In this document: positions 1 to 11,760 of the stretch, in pieces | Position numbering within the stretch: position 1 is the stretch's first letter | How the letters are laid out: the number at the start of each line of letters is the position of its first letter | Source of the DNA: Quillaja saponaria | Taxonomy: Eukaryota; Streptophyta; Magnoliopsida; Fabales; Quillajaceae | Reading direction: 5' to 3' | Assembly (NCBI GenBank): GCA_029379385.1 | Contig: CM055608.1 | Coordinates: 25,728,350 to 25,792,349, forward strand | Length of the DNA stretch: 64,000 nt | Program-made: the position numbers and the translations under genes | The notes under the pieces: generated by a model | Seen by the model: only the letters and a program-made list of their open reading frames with translations | What the model was told of the DNA's origin: nothing | Database searches by the model: none

Positions 1-105
1 CTTCACGGGCTGCCTAGATCTGGTCCGCAATGCAGGACAAAAGAAACAAAGACTGCCGCATGCCGGCAAAACTTGACGGGAAACAACACCCGATACGAGG
101 CTCAT
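1..105 (-). CDS. EFR3-like (SRL2/EFOP-type) protein, first coding exon, 3' partial
   Basis: The reverse strand opens with ATG at 105 and stays in frame to the window edge (35 codons). The peptide starts MSLVSGVVSRQVLPACGSL and continues with CFFCPALRTRSRQPVK. This matches the N-terminus I know for plant ARM-repeat proteins of the EFR3 family (Arabidopsis At2g41830-type, rice SEMI-ROLLED LEAF 2), which begin with a Cys-rich segment followed by RARSRQPVKRYKK. In EFR3 proteins this Cys-rich start is a likely palmitoylation site that helps hold the PI4-kinase scaffold at the plasma membrane. Only this N-terminus is visible, so the ARM repeats cannot be checked. The next gene (2243-5245) is the SAP11-type zinc finger, which as I recall also neighbours this gene in Arabidopsis; this supports the call. 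Confidence 0.75.
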   Translation of the reverse strand, partial: MSLVSGVVSRQVLPACGSLCFFCPALRTRSRQPVK

Positions 106-2242
106 TTCAAAAATCCAAATGCTACCCAATCAGTATAATACCAATATGCCTTAAAATTGAGCTTTCTTTCCCTTCTAAGTAACTCAAATCTAGGATTTTC
201 GATGCCAAGAAAGGAAAGAAAGGCTAGACGCCAATGGGTACCTCTCAAATCAATTCAAAGCCTGAAAATTACAATTTTGAGGTTTCTAAACCTCCTCCTA
301 AATCACAACCTGAGAAAGAGAAAAAATAATAATGTATCTTCAAAACTAACAATAGGGTTTTTACTAAATTATGAACCAAAATAAAGCAACTCCGATCAAT
401 GTCTGAAACTGCTGACCAGAGGCTGGAAACCAGTCTAAACCATGCGAAATATTCACGCGAAATCCAGCATATTCTACCGCAGAGCTATGACATCCTTCTT
501 TGTGTTTCTCCCTCTAAAATTTTATCTTCTTCTCTTTCCAAAGATGGTAACCCATTTCTCTCTCCCTCTTCTCGTGGAATTATATATGAAATGTAAAATG
601 TAATGATAGAAAACACCAAACGTCCTGGCGCCTGCCAACTCTGAATGAAGGAATGAAAACTTTGATTCCAAATGCAACGGTTTATTGCGGTGGGCCCTCT
701 AAGTCTTTCAAAGTATTAATTGGGATATAATCAGATACCGTTGTTAACTTTGATTCGATCAAAGTAGTAGGCCTTATATAAGCCGTTGATTTGTGGGGCC
801 ATGATAAGTTGGCAGATGAAGTATAGTTTGAGACTACTATTAAGTTTAACGTTCTGGCTGAACAGTGAGATAGTAATTTAAAAAAAATAATAACTTGTAA
901 ATATTTTTAACAAAAAAGTGTTTCACACTTAAGATTTTTATAAATAAAAAGTTTATAATATTTATTACGCTAATTATCATGAATTTGGTATTATTAATAA
1001 AAAATTTTAATTTTTACAAATCATATTTATTATAATTTAGCAAATGTTCGTTAAAATTGTTTATTTATATTGATTTAGTGCCTATAAGACATATGTTAAG
1101 GTGATAACTATATATATTTTTTATAATTTATTATATTGATTTCAATGTTACTTAATAAAAATTTATTATCTGTTAAATGTTTTCAAATCATATTTATTAT
1201 ATATTATTAAATAAACTTAAGGTGATCATTAGATAAATATTGTCTTAAAAGTAGTTGGTCATGATTAAAATAATTAAATATTTTAGTTTTCAATGACTAT
1301 ATTTATTGACCTTAACAATAAGGCAACCATTAAAAAAAAATAACCACTTTAAAATTAGCGTTTAGAAAATAAAAGAAAAAATTTGAATTGAGTGAGTTTA
1401 GTTTGTATTTTGAATTCACAAGTTGATATTGAGTTTGTGTGTTTTAAACCCACCACAAACTCTAAATTTCTAATGAGTTTTTGAGTTGAGCCAAACTCAA
1501 ATGAATTTGTGGATTGATTGGAAATGAGTTTGAGTTCACCTAGTGCAACACAAATTCAAAAGCATCCCTAGTTAACTTTCCTCTTTTAACCAACCCAGCT
1601 TTTAAGCAGATAAATGGTAATGATTAGTATGAGGCCTAGGGAAAAAGAAAAGAAAGTGATCAATTCCCAGTCTTAAGAAACCTCATTTAAGTGAAAAATA
1701 CGCTTCATGGCAATGACTGTTGATTACATGAGAGGGGTTCTAGATATTCGTTGCTGACTTGCTGCCCTCTTGTCAAATGTGAAGCACTCGAGTGCCACAA
1801 AAAGAATACAATCCTCATGAGCCATGTGAATGATAACTCAAAAGCGGCAGAGGCAGGCTTTCTGAATAGATTATAAATTTTAGCAGGTGATTACATGACA
1901 ATGTCAGTTCAAAACAATGTTAGCTGCAGTATCAGCAAGAGGCTAAGGAAAGAAGATAGCAATCTAGAAGAGGAAGACTAGCGTGATGAAATAGATAAGC
2001 TACCAATGAAATTGTACAATTAGAAATATAATTCCACCATCCACGATAAAAATGATCAGAAATTTCTTTATAATCTTTCAGTTGTTTACAGTATCAGATA
2101 AACTTGAAAAATCTAATAAAGATGCCACTATTGTAACGTTCAAAAATGATACAATTTCCACAACCATGGAATCATGGAGGCAATGTACAACAGTGTACAA
2201 TAATTTCTTCACATTAAACTTCACTCTGTTTTGACTATTAAC
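106..2242. other. Intergenic: 5' flank of EFR3-like gene and 3' flank of zinc finger gene
   Basis: No convincing gene. Roughly 106-640 is less AT-rich and probably holds the EFR3-like promoter and 5' leader on the minus strand. About 870-1600 is very AT-rich. Around 1385-1575 a stretch rich in repeated GAGTTTGAGTT-like words ends in CATCCCTAG, which looks like a decayed DNA-transposon end, but I could not find its partner. The segment 2050-2242 is probably 3' UTR of the zinc finger gene. Confidence 0.4.
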
Positions 2243-5200
2243 CTATGCTCTTGAAGTACCACCATGGTCCCTCTCGACATGCTCCACAAGGGATGCAGGG
2301 TCTCGAAATCCTCTGCTACACTTAGGACAGACATCAATTGTCACCTGCTTCACCCCAGATCGATTGCCACTCCTTTCATGAACTTTCTGCACATGATCCA
2401 CCAGAGAAGTGACTGACTGAAACTTTGCACGACACTGAGGGCACTCTTCCAGTTGACCATTAATATTACCACTGTTGCTGCTCTGCCCCACTCCATTCAA
2501 TGCTTGGCTAATTTCACTACTCAATTTTGACATGCCTGCTTCAGCTGACGCTCGAACATTTGAAGCAACATTAAGAAAGCTTGTAGCCCATTTAGGCGAA
2601 GATGTAGTTGAAGCTCGATTTTGCTTCGACTCCTCTTTTCTGTTCCTACTTAAAAGACTCATAAACTGAAAACCTGCTTCCAACTTTTTGGGTCCAGGAC
2701 ATTTGTGATCAGGTCCAAATCGGTGCTTCAAGCAATGGTCTACCATGCAATCCCTGCACTTGATTTTGTTTGAGAATGTTAATAAATCCCGGCATCCAGG
2801 GACAGGGCACTTTTTCTTCTTTGTGACTTTCTCATAATTTGATGGGTCACATTCAGTATTAACATGATTCTCCCAAGAAATGTTGGGATCTTCATCAGGA
2901 TTTAGGCGAACTCCTTTTGCACATAGCGGACAAATGACAACAGTGACATCTTTTCTATCAGCTTTTGAACAATGGTGTTTTATGTAGCTTCGATGCTCCA
3001 AACAAAATACCTGTAAGATAATTGCAAACATCACTGCCATCAGACCAAAAAACCTATAATAGTACATGAGTGATGATCCACGGCACTGAATGCTAAGACA
3101 TAAAACACATACCCAGCCATGCAAAATGCAAATCAGCATATCACAAAAGCCAAAGTACAATGTCACTAGAAGAACAATGTCAAATCAAATGACGTGGAAG
3201 ATTAGGAAGCATTTTGACATTTACAAACATAGCATTAACTTAAAAACCAAGCATGATATTCAACATTCTATTTGAAGGATAGAGTAATGGTTCAAGCTAG
3301 ACCAAGAAAATAATAATAAATAGCACTTGAACGCCATGCACGTGCTATCCTCATCCATTAAACAATAATTGGGGGACTTTTCCTTTCTATTAAAACAAGG
3401 CCTAAGCTTGATGCACAAGAAGATGCTTCAACTCCTTCCTTATTAAGGCAGCAGAATTTTCCAATATAATAATAAAAAAACCCAGCACTCCAACTAAGGG
3501 TCTACTTTTGAGTTGAGTTGAGCACTCCAACTGATGGTCTACTCATCTTTCCAATAAAAATGTCATTTATTTAATTTTATTCAACATTTATAAATCAGGC
3601 AGTTGAATGTTGCTTAGTTTGTTGTTAACTCCTCCTAGTAACATTAAGACAACATGAGAGAAGAAAGAAAAAAATTAAGAAACTATGTCCCTAAGGACTC
3701 ATTTGGACAGAAGGGTATGGAGGGAGAGGAGAAGATACGGTACCAAATCCTTGATTTGGGAGGGTTTTTTAAAGGAGAGAAAGGAAATGAAGGGGTCGTA
3801 CCCTCCAAAGCCCACTTTTTAATTCCTCCAAATTGGAACCATTTGGAGGGAGAGGATAAGGCATATTATGATTTTTGCCTATAGTGACAAATATACCCCA
3901 ATCCATTTTATTAAATGCTCAGTAATACCTAAATAAAACATTTGAAGGGCACAATTATAAATTTTTGTAATAATATTTCCTCTCCTCTCCTTTCCCCTCA
4001 ACGCCCAAACAAAAAATATACATCCCATTTACTCTCCTCTCCTCTCCTCTCCCTCAAGGGATTTTGGGCTCATATTCAAAACTACCAGAGAACAGCTAAT
4101 TTAAAATCTTTGAAGGTTTATAAATTCATCACAATATATTTGCTTGGCTCTTCGGAGGACTTAAACATGTTATGTCAGCATTGGAAGTTCCTAATCATGA
4201 CTAATTGAACAATGTATGTATCTACCAATTACCAGTATATATGATCATAAAAGCAGATATTACTAAAATAGATAAGATAAACATAGTAATCAATTTAAAA
4301 GAATCTGATCCAGTGAAGAAATCAACCTATCTGAAGAGAATACAAAGAAAAAACTATGATAAATACACAAGGAAACAACAGTAAGCAAGAGAGAGACAGG
4401 TAGCTCCACAATGAAGAATATCTGAATCTTTCATCTGCATACCAAATGCATTCATGTGCTCCACTGCAACAGAATACCAGTCTTTGATAGGATATCAGAG
4501 CACATTTTCCATTTTCAATGACATGACTTGCAATGCAAAAGCATTTCAAAAATCACAATTTCTGAATAGATAAAGAAATGCAAGTCCAACAACATTGAAT
4601 CGCCAAGCAGTCATTCCTTAAGGAAAACATCCCATAGACATACAATACTTACTACAACACGAAAACTACAGAAATTGGAATTCATTGTACAATACCAAAT
4701 CTGTTTGGCTATGGTATCATACCTGTGTTTCTCTCAATATCCTTTCTCTAAGTTCTAGTAAAAAATGTATAGTAATAAAGATTATACAATAAATAAGAAC
4801 CCAAAAAAAAAAGAAGCCTAAACTTTTTCTAAATCACCTTTACTGAATGACAGATTATAATCAGCTTAACACAGCTGCATTAGACCATAACCCCGTAATT
4901 CAACAAAAGCCCATGTTAGTTTCTTTTGTTAGAAATATAATAATAAATCACTGGACAAGCAGAACGGAAAAGAAAAATCTTTTCCAGTTTAAAGTTACAA
5001 CTTTTTTATTTTCTTCACATTTGAAAGTGGAAAAAATCCTTCCCTTTCTTAGCATCCAAACGTAGTGTAAAATCAACCAAAGTTCAAATAAAAATCTAAG
5101 GCAACTAATTTATGGAGAAGGAAAAAGAAATTACGTCAATGTTTACCTGATTGCATCGATCGCATGTGAATGGCAAGAAATCAATCTGCTTGCAATCTTC

Positions 5201-5245
5201 AACAGTACAATGCTTTCCGAGATCTGGGAATTCCGGAGTTCCCAT
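2243..5245 (-). CDS. AN1- and C2H2-type zinc finger stress-associated protein (SAP11/SAP16-like)
   Basis: Two exons: 5147-5245 (33 codons from ATG 5245, donor CAG|GTAAAC) and 2243-3010 (acceptor TTACAG), in phase, giving 288 aa. The protein has two AN1 zinc fingers and two C2H2 fingers. The first AN1 finger has C13, C18, C28, C31, C36, H39, H45 and C47, so it spans the splice junction. The second contains the KKCPVPGC and [14 protein letters not shown] motifs. The C2H2 fingers near the C-terminus read [16 protein letters not shown] and [16 protein letters not shown]. Length and order match the SAP11/SAP16 class of plant stress-associated proteins, thought to act in abiotic stress responses; the molecular role is not settled. 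A longer reading that starts inside the intron (upstream Met at about 3166) would lose half of the first finger, so I reject it. The intron is long (2136 bp) and holds an insertion. Confidence 0.93.
3697..4010. mobile_element. MITE-like insertion in the zinc finger gene intron
   Basis: The left end reads TTTGGACAGAAGGGTATGG followed by a G/A-rich run (GGAGGGAGAGGAG). About 280 bp further on, the opposite strand reads TTTGGGCGTTGAGGGG followed by AAAGGAGAGGAG. These are imperfect inverted ends around a short non-coding body. A second purine-rich copy near 4033-4062 blurs the right end. I could not define a target duplication, so the superfamily is unknown. A polypurine-rich intron segment without transposon origin is the alternative. 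Confidence 0.4.
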
Positions 5246-8200
5246 TGTAAATGAATTCCCAATCAATAAATAAAAACGAAGAAGATTTCGCAGAGAATTC
5301 GGAAAGATATTCCAAGAATGATTTTATACGAATTGTGAAATTGGATTTCCAGGTTCTGTCGCGTGATTTGGGAATTGAATGTCGGAAGCTTTTGACTTCC
5401 GAGTATATAGACAAAGACCGCGGAATCTGAATTTCACAGCAAGAGTCGTTCGAAAGATGCCGAAGTCGTCCATTTTTTTTCTGTTTCTTGTAACTAAAAA
5501 TTTCCAACACCGATTGGGTTTTGGACCGTACAAAAACGACCCGACGCACCGGGTCCATATTTTAAAAAGGGTCGAGTCCTGTGAGCCTTAAAATCATTTG
5601 CCAAAAAAAAAAAAAAGACCATTATCATTTATCAATTGGACATATAACAAATCGAAAAATTAGGGATTACAAAATTTAATTAGGTTAGGGATTCATTAAG
5701 ATTCTCAAATTGTTAAAATATAACTAAGAAGAAATCATTTTGAACTAAAACTTCTTCCTCTTGAGACCCTTAAAAGTGGGATTTTTATTTATTTTTTATC
5801 ATTTTATGACTATTAGGCCAACTCTTTTAAAGTACAATACTAGTTACATTTGAATGATATGGATATGATTAAAAACATGATTAGTAGACTTCACCTAAGT
5901 CATGATGACTAGGAGGTTCTTCAAAACAATTTATGGGAATAATTTTTTTAAAATAAAAAATTAAATTGCTAATTTCACCCTCTACTTAATATTTTGTTTA
6001 GTTTAGACAATCTAATTTATTATATTATAAGGGAGAGAAATAATAATGTAACAATATAATAATAATAATATTATTATTATTGTATTATAGTTTGTATAAA
6101 ATTATACTATCTAACCTTATACAAAACACATATAGCATTTGATAGTTAAATTTATACAATGTTAAACAGTAAGGGAAGTCATATTTTTAGTCTCTATAAT
6201 TTAACTTAAAATTCACTTTCATTTTTACTTTTCAATTTGTTACAATTAGATACCTATAATTATAAAATTACTATAATTAGGTCACTGTTGTCACATTCCA
6301 TCTAAGATATTTTAAAGGTAGTTAACGACAGTGACATGACTAACGGTACATAATGTGGATTATCCACATGGCATATTAAATGAATAAAAATTGACATGTG
6401 ACTTGTATAAAACAAAAAAAAAAAAAACTCGGTTTTTAGTTAAAAAATTATTATAAAAATAAAAATCTCAAAAATAAAATAATTTGTCTATTTATATATT
6501 TTCCTTCTTCATCATTTTCAATTTTATTACAAAATATCACCACTTCCACCACCATCGTGGTTGAACTAACCTAAACTACCCTCAGCGGTGGAGCCTGGGC
6601 CTGGGCTAAGAATTGCTTAAGAAATTTTTATATGGCCCATATGTCTTCAGTCCAAACACACATAGACCCGCCCAAATTTCAATACAATCCAAAGTGTGAA
6701 TTTTTCTGTTTTATTGGGCTCTCTTGTTTCTAGGCCCACATGTTTGCTATTGCACTGAAGCATTAAAATGGAAGGAAATTGCACAATTTTGGTTACAGGG
6801 GATTCAAACTCAAGTTTGGGTTAATACAAAAATTGATGATTACCGTAATTGTGTGTTGCATGTATATATATATATATATATTAGTGAAAATAGGTAATAC
6901 TCTAAACAATATTTCATATGCATATATTACTTATATTATTATATATAAAGTATAAACTAGTAATTTTACACACACTAAAATGATGTCAAACAAGAAGTAT
7001 TTCTGGCTTGGTCAGAAAATTTAAACTCAATTTAGTTATTAATTGACCCTAAAATAAAGTTTGGGTTCTATTTGTTTAGAAAACAAACCTATTTTCAGTT
7101 TTAATTTTTAACTCATTTTGTAATAAGAAAATGTCAATTTTTGTAAAGTTAAGATCATAAGCTCGTAAACTCTACTCATTTAATTATTTGTGTATATATA
7201 ATAAATATATTTACATGTTAAAAATAATCATAAAAATAATTAATTTGTTGATAATTTACTTAATTAGCTTACTTAGGTTTAAACTTGTGATATTTTGCTC
7301 ATGCTTGTGACTTTCAAGTAGATAAAAGCGAGTTAGAACCAATCTAAACTTGAAAATTTTAAATTATTGTTCACCAAAATGTTGGCTTGAACTATAAAAA
7401 AAGCATGATTCCACCCCTGCCACTACATAATACCCAACCTCCTTGTCCAAAAAATTTAAAGAAAATCTCAAGATCTACTCCTAAGATCATAACAAATTTA
7501 GGGAAAATTTCAAAGCCCACCACCTAAGACGATTGGATACAACCATGATGGCCATGAGGAAAACATGACTTTAGATCAAATTCCACCTCCCAAAGAAAGC
7601 TATATATGGGGCGATGCATCAGAACCTATATTAAAATCTAACAAACAATCACAATTTATGAACTTATTTTTATAGACTTTGAGTGAGTTGGACTCATTTA
7701 CTAAATAAACCTTACAGTGAAACTTGAATTTTTAACGAGTAACTCAGGTAAAATAATGTTTGAATTTTGGCTTCCACACCTCTATTGTACTGCTCAAATG
7801 CTGTGCAGGCAGATTGTTCACCCCTGCTTTTTGAAAGGTCATAATGAATGATGTTCTGTTCCCAAATTTATTGACTCATTCAGATATACCTATCAAAGTT
7901 TCTACAATAGAAATAATAAACAAAGTTATTAATTTTTTTTTTATTGAACAGAGACAGGGATGGGAAAAAGAGGGTGTAAGGTTTTCACAATTTTAAGAGT
8001 CAAGGATACGTAACATCATAGAGCTAGGACAAACTAGGAGAGTTTCAAAGCATACAACAACCAAAACTAGCTTTGTTCTTAGGGTATCAAATTGAACATT
8101 AACATGTGATACCACAAAGGACAAATTGGGAGGAGAAATCAAAATATTTTCAGTCCTGAAACAATCCAAGACCACCCCACTGACATGTTGCAGGTGCCCT

Positions 8201-8802
8201 CTACTCGATAAATTAGTATGGTAGTCAGAACTATTTGGCTTTTATATAGAAATGTTTTGCACCTCAAAGTCAAAAACCACACCTCCTTACGAAATCTTAA
8301 AAAAGAGAAGTTAGTTGAAAAAGTAATCCAAAATCTATCTTTGAAAAAAAAGACATAATAACACGAAGGAGATCCTAAGCAGCAAATGTAAGAATCTCTT
8401 TCAGTAATAGAATCCTATTTTGTTTTCCACTTTTTCTTTTTTTTCTTTCTGATTCGCAGAAGACATATTGAGTTAAAAAAGAGAGTTAACTATCCTACAT
8501 TTGCACAAGTCCTCAATCTTAAGTGAAGACGAGATTGAATCTCAAATTCTTAGAACATCACCATAATATTTTACTAATTGAATCAACTGACACTTTTTAC
8601 TCTTTTTTTTTAGTTTCTACCTCTCTCAAATTCTGAAATCAATTTATAGTATCATTTGATAAACTAACCTCAGTGCTTTACTTTGAACTCTCATTTTCTC
8701 ATTCCCTCATTCTCTCATTCTCCTATACCTGTCCATCTCCCTCGCTCTTTACCACAGAAGCAAAGTTAGAGATACATCCTTCACCAGGAACAAAGAAAGC
8801 TC
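5246..8802. other. Intergenic, AT-rich with decayed repeats
   Basis: No gene recognised. 5246-5580 is promoter and leader of the zinc finger gene (-). 6060-6085 has a short ATT/AAT palindromic run, and 6861-6881 is a TA microsatellite. 6180-6420 resembles a common plant repeat with alternating 'taacggyrrtgacrtgac'-type words, but its ends are not clear. Between about 6583 and 7423 the ends resemble hAT termini without a matching target duplication. 8640-8800 is pyrimidine-rich and is the likely promoter and leader of the next gene. Confidence 0.4.
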
Positions 8803-9249
8803 ATGTTCATGCTCATGATTTTGTTCACTAGAAACATGATGGAGGCAAGGCTGGAGAATGAAGTGCAACCATTTGTGGAGCCACCACCAACAAGAGTGAC
8901 AGAGCCCTGTCGTTATTCACATAGATCAATTGAAACACTGGTCGTCGTTTTAGCCGTGATCACTATTGGGGGTGTCATTGCAGGATTTATAGCTCGGCTT
9001 TGCGGTGGAAGGCACTTTGGTGGCAATGGAGAGAATGACATAGAAGGTTGGGTAGAAAGGAAGTGTAGGAGTTGTATTGATGCTGGTCTCCCTCCGGCAC
9101 CTCCACCAGAAGAATCAAAGCCAGCGCCCGCTCCAGCCCCAGCACCAGCACCAGCCCCAGCACCAGCACCAGCACCAGCACCAGCACCAGCACCAGCACC
9201 AGCACCAGCACCAGCGCCAGCACCAGCGCCAGAGGAAGAAAAGAAGTGA
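8803..9249 (+). CDS. Small single-span membrane protein with Pro-Ala repeat tail
   Basis: Single-exon ORF of 148 aa. Mets at residues 1, 3, 5, 12 and 13 all fit; MMEARLENE (residues 12-13) or the first Met could be the real start. The body has one strong transmembrane segment (ETLVVVLAVITIGGVIAGF, about residues 44-62), then a conserved-looking block GGRHFGGNGENDIEGWVE and a CRSC pair. The C-terminus is an uninterrupted run of 37 alternating Pro and Ala residues followed by an acidic-basic EEEKK end. I recognise the block after the TM as typical of an uncharacterised family of small plant membrane proteins; I know no function. The Pro-Ala tail suggests an extended, cell-wall-like or linker segment, and its encoding DNA is a hexamer repeat prone to length change. 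Confidence 0.75.
   Translation: MFMLMILFTRNMMEARLENEVQPFVEPPPTRVTEPCRYSHRSIETLVVVLAVITIGGVIAGFIARLCGGRHFGGNGENDIEGWVERKCRSCIDAGLPPAPPPEESKPAPAPAPAPAPAPAPAPAPAPAPAPAPAPAPAPAPAPEEEKK
9121..9231 (+). repeat. CCAGCA-type hexanucleotide repeat coding Pro-Ala
   Basis: About 18 tandem copies of CCAGCN (mostly CCAGCA, some CCAGCC, CCAGCG, and CCCGCT at the start) lie inside the membrane protein gene. The left copies vary more than the right ones, as expected from slippage at one end. The six-base period keeps the reading frame whatever the copy number. Confidence 0.9.
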
Positions 9250-9689
9250 AAATGAACAGACATGAATTTCTAACTCCAAGACTGTAAGTAATTTAGTTCT
9301 GAAATGATTGAAGTGGTTGCTTTGCAGGCACAACTGTATGCAGTAGGATTGTGGAAGTTTTAACACATTTAAATTAGCACCCTTCTAATTCACTTTTTTT
9401 GCTGTTTCCATGTTTTATCAATTTCCTTACTAAGCAGAATGCTAAGACTTTTGTGTTCCATAATATACACCTACTTCCTAATCATATTAATCGGATTTTC
9501 TAAATTTGCTATTGGCTTTATTCACTATTGTTTTCATGTCTATTTTCCATTGATAGGGTAAGATTCTATTTTGTTATTACTAATTAAATTGAAGGGTAGA
9601 GAATATGTTTTCTTAAACAGATTGCATCGTCATATTACAAACAATGGACTTTTTTAACCGGTTAGAAATTTTTTAAAGCAACAAAAAGG

Positions 9690-9845
9690 AGGAGAGACAA
9701 AATTTTCGATACTCACTCGCATGGGAGATGGCGTTATGTTAGAGTGTTAGGGAAGCTCGAAATCAAACTCGAGTCTTGGAAGTAGGGTAAGACTTAAGTC
9801 CCGGTACCAAGGCACTGAGCTAACACCCGTGGTGGTGCATAGATC
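9690..9845 (-). mobile_element. tRNA-derived SINE (putative)
   Basis: On the minus strand the sequence carries TTAGCTCAGTGCCTTGG, close to a Pol III A box, and about 35 nt further GACTCGAGTTTGA, close to a B box. This is the layout of a tRNA-derived SINE head. The A-box match is good and the B box is weaker. No target duplication was found. A similar head occurs at about 31.0 kb and 61.9 kb. Confidence 0.45.
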
Positions 9846-11339
9846 GATCCTTGATGGCTTAAAACTTTTACAGACTTAAACGGGGTCCAACTTTCCAATG
9901 TAACATGAGATCGTGGGATCCTTAATCATATCTGATCTTCACGTTGGACACACAAAAGCATAACTTATCATGGCACAAAGGATTGATCAACAACTTCACT
10001 GAAAAGGTAAAGTATCCCATCCATAACCGTTGCTTGCTTTTGTGTTCTTTTTTCCTTTTTGGCCACAACCATAGCTTAGTTCAAAAACTAGAATCTTTTC
10101 TAACCTTTCTTTTCATCTACTAGTACGTCTTTTCAAATTGGGACAACTTACCGTTACAACTACTTACTATTCTCCTAAGAAAGAAAAAAAAAAGGCACAT
10201 TAAGAATTCACAAGTCCCACAAACTCATTATTTTGTTGAGATTACAAACTTTATTTTGGTACAGTGGCACAATAGTAATATTTTTGAACTGGAAACCGTG
10301 GAGCTTTATTAAGGAAAAAAAAAATGTTGTAGGAACAGCTAATGAGACCTCTCTTACTGAAAAAAGGAAAGAAGAGCACTCCAAAAGACATCATCACTAT
10401 CCGAAACCCTAACACCATAATTGGCACAACAATCTGCAACACCCTACTTCCTGATAGCAAAATTGCAGATAAACTTCTGCTTAGCACTCATTCAGAGCTA
10501 AGCTGTCCCTGAGCAGAGCCTCCCCTTTCCTGGTTGAACTGCAACTGTAAGCATTCACCAAAGTTGTAGAATCAAAATAAGGAAATGGGTAAAATGAGAT
10601 TCAAGAACAACGTATAGTCTTTTCAAAGGGCCTAAAATTGAACCGCGTTTGTACTATACCCAAATAAAAAACAGAAGCCATCATGAACAGTCTATGGTCT
10701 CTGAAGACAGAAGACACCTACAGTCCCTGCAGCACCATGATTTTGCTCATATGATTTTGTTCTTCTCCATCGCTCATGTTGAAACAGGCTACCACCAGCA
10801 TAGTAATTTTTTATAAGTAACTTTCATCAATCACAAATTTAGCATCCAGATCCACATCTAGTGGAAAAATACAAAATCTGACAGACTAAGAAACTCCAAA
10901 CTTAGCTAGTCCTCCATCAGGCACATAGCCTCCCTAAAATATACAAGATGGTAAGGAAAGAAGGTTTAGATCAGTAACCTGCAATCGATAGCCAATGTAC
11001 TGTGAATGCGCAACCAATACTCATTCAGATGAATAAACAGAGTTGCTTTCAATGCATTAGTTTCAAAAAGAGGCTCCGAACACCAATTTCACTGGCTGTT
11101 GAGAGACCATCCCGATAGGCCATCACTAGAAAACTAGAACCTATTCCAACTTTTTCTTCTTGAGAAGATGGTAATTCAGAGTCCTTTCCAATAATTAAAA
11201 CTTCCACATCATCTCACTTTTCCACTCTTTTTTGGGTTTTACAATGAGGACCTGAAGGTATTTTAGCTTGAAGAAACCTTCTTAGTAGGCTTTCTTCAAT
11301 CCTGAATTAACTGTCACATGGTCAATAGAGTTTAATAAC

Positions 11340-11760
11340 CATAAAACAGAACTCAGTTGTTCTATGGGTGGCCTCATCAACAGCTAAAAGGGCTCTCCTG
11401 GAGTTTTGGTGTGTCCAAATAATGGGAAAGATAATGCATCAGAGAATTTCTTTTGAAGAAACAGATTTTATCAGCAACGTTACAATGCTACGAGTCTCAT
11501 ACTTAAAAGAGAGAATGATTGCAAAAGTTGAGGGACATGCCACAACAATTCCAAACAGACTTTGTGATCCTGCATTTTGTCAAAACATGTAGAGTGGAAT
11601 CTGAACTGGAATGATACAGATTCAACTGAAGGGTTGATTTTTTCTCAAACATAATTTTTTTGCAAGGAAGGATATTTGAGCTGTTCAACAGGAAGAATTT
11701 CACAAATTTGAGCAGGTGCTTTCCAAATCCAGTCAAAAGTGATCGAAGGAAGAGAAAGGA
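11340..11760 (-). pseudogene. LINE remnant, zinc-binding (zf-RVT) region
   Basis: The minus-strand frame gives DSTLHVLTKCRITKSVWN, which matches the C-terminal signature of the zf-RVT domain in plant LINEs (xTLHALxxCxxAxxVW). Just upstream FDWIWKAPAQ resembles the FDWxxIWK segment of the same domain. The rest is degraded by stops. The piece is 5' and 3' incomplete. Confidence 0.45.

Noticed and set aside
3011..3166. Upstream extension of the zinc finger ORF (Met at 3166)
   Set aside because: This is intron sequence: splicing at 3010/3011 restores the first AN1 finger with exon 5147-5245.
6583..7423. hAT-like ends CAGCGGTGGA and, inverted, CAGGGGTGGA
   Set aside because: The flanking 8 bp do not match (ACTACCCT versus CCACTACA), and the interior shows no supporting structure. 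Kept only as a remark in the gap entry.
7993..8175. 60-codon minus-strand ORF
   Set aside because: No family signature, no splice or promoter context; chance ORF in repeat-like DNA.
8913..9366. Antisense ORFs rich in Gly-Ala, Leu-Val, Gln-His or Trp-Cys
   Set aside because: They are other frames of the CCAGCN repeat of the membrane protein gene.
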